Part shown: piece after piece, positions 63,996-64,000 of the stretch
Layout of the letters: every line of letters starts with the position of its first letter
Numbering within the stretch: the first letter of the stretch is position 1
DNA from: Acidobacteriota bacterium
GTDB taxonomy: Bacteria > Acidobacteriota > Vicinamibacteria > Vicinamibacterales > JAKQTR01
Length of the DNA stretch: 64,000 bases
Assembly: GCA_026393675.1 (NCBI GenBank)
Contig: JAPKZQ010000015.1
Coordinates: 1-64,000 of the forward strand
Reading direction: 5' to 3'
Position numbers and translations under genes: made by a program
Notes under the pieces: model-generated
Databases searched by the model: none
What the model was told of the DNA's origin: nothing
Seen by the model: the letters and a program-made list of their open reading frames with translations, nothing else

Positions 63996-64000
63996 GCGGT

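Overview
High-GC bacterial chromosome window. Gene content suggests Acidobacteriota, probably Vicinamibacteria-like: hpnC/D/E squalene genes, two large TonB-dependent receptors with N-terminal carboxypeptidase-regulatory-like domains, many secreted hydrolases, DUF1684 and DUF420 proteins, and abundant short palindromic repeats. This is inferred from gene families only. No rRNA, tRNA or CRISPR array was recognised.

Layout. 1-115: the 3' end of a group II intron (domains V and VI) whose body lies off the left edge. 203-6472: housekeeping genes (MBL hydrolase, FHA protein, secreted alpha/beta hydrolase, YgfZ, NUDIX, MutY, PduO-type adenosyltransferase), running into hpnC. 6673-8915: hpnD and hpnE. 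9015-17695: a type I restriction-modification island, hsdM - truncated DUF1016 chimera - hsdS - DUF1016 nuclease - hsdR - radC, with overlapping or near-touching genes and a history of insertion and duplication. 17702-24685: thiI, class II aldolase, lipoprotein, def, a double-length ThyX-like protein and an MFS transporter. 24702-25321: a thioesterase translationally coupled to a 70-residue glutaredoxin-like selenoprotein. It is interrupted by an in-frame UGA and would be missed by ordinary gene calling. 25384-30657: an ABC ATPase, FtsX-type permease, LolA-like protein and outer-membrane protein that look like one envelope export module.

30758-38931: SCP2-type thiolase, TetR regulator, membrane protein, lipoprotein, M20 peptidase and S9 peptidase. 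39118-47525: a leftward fatty-acid beta-oxidation cluster (TetR, FadB-like fusion, two alpha/beta hydrolases, thiolase, acyl-CoA dehydrogenase, DUF1684). Its regulator promoter carries an 18-bp palindrome nearly identical to the Bacillus FadR operator. 47617-47816: remnant of a spermidine-synthase-like gene. 47826-50308: sodium/solute symporter and P1 peptidase. 50659-61123: a TPR protein, two TonB-dependent receptors and, between them, a fused serine beta-lactamase-like/NamZ enzyme for peptidoglycan turnover. 61120-63995: leftward M23 peptidase, ctaB and DUF420 genes.

Most notable: the UXX-star-type selenoprotein with a candidate bSECIS hairpin; the FadR-like operator; the hsdM-tail duplication that created a DUF1016 chimera; the ThyX-like protein with its signature split between two halves; and the beta-lactamase/NamZ fusion.
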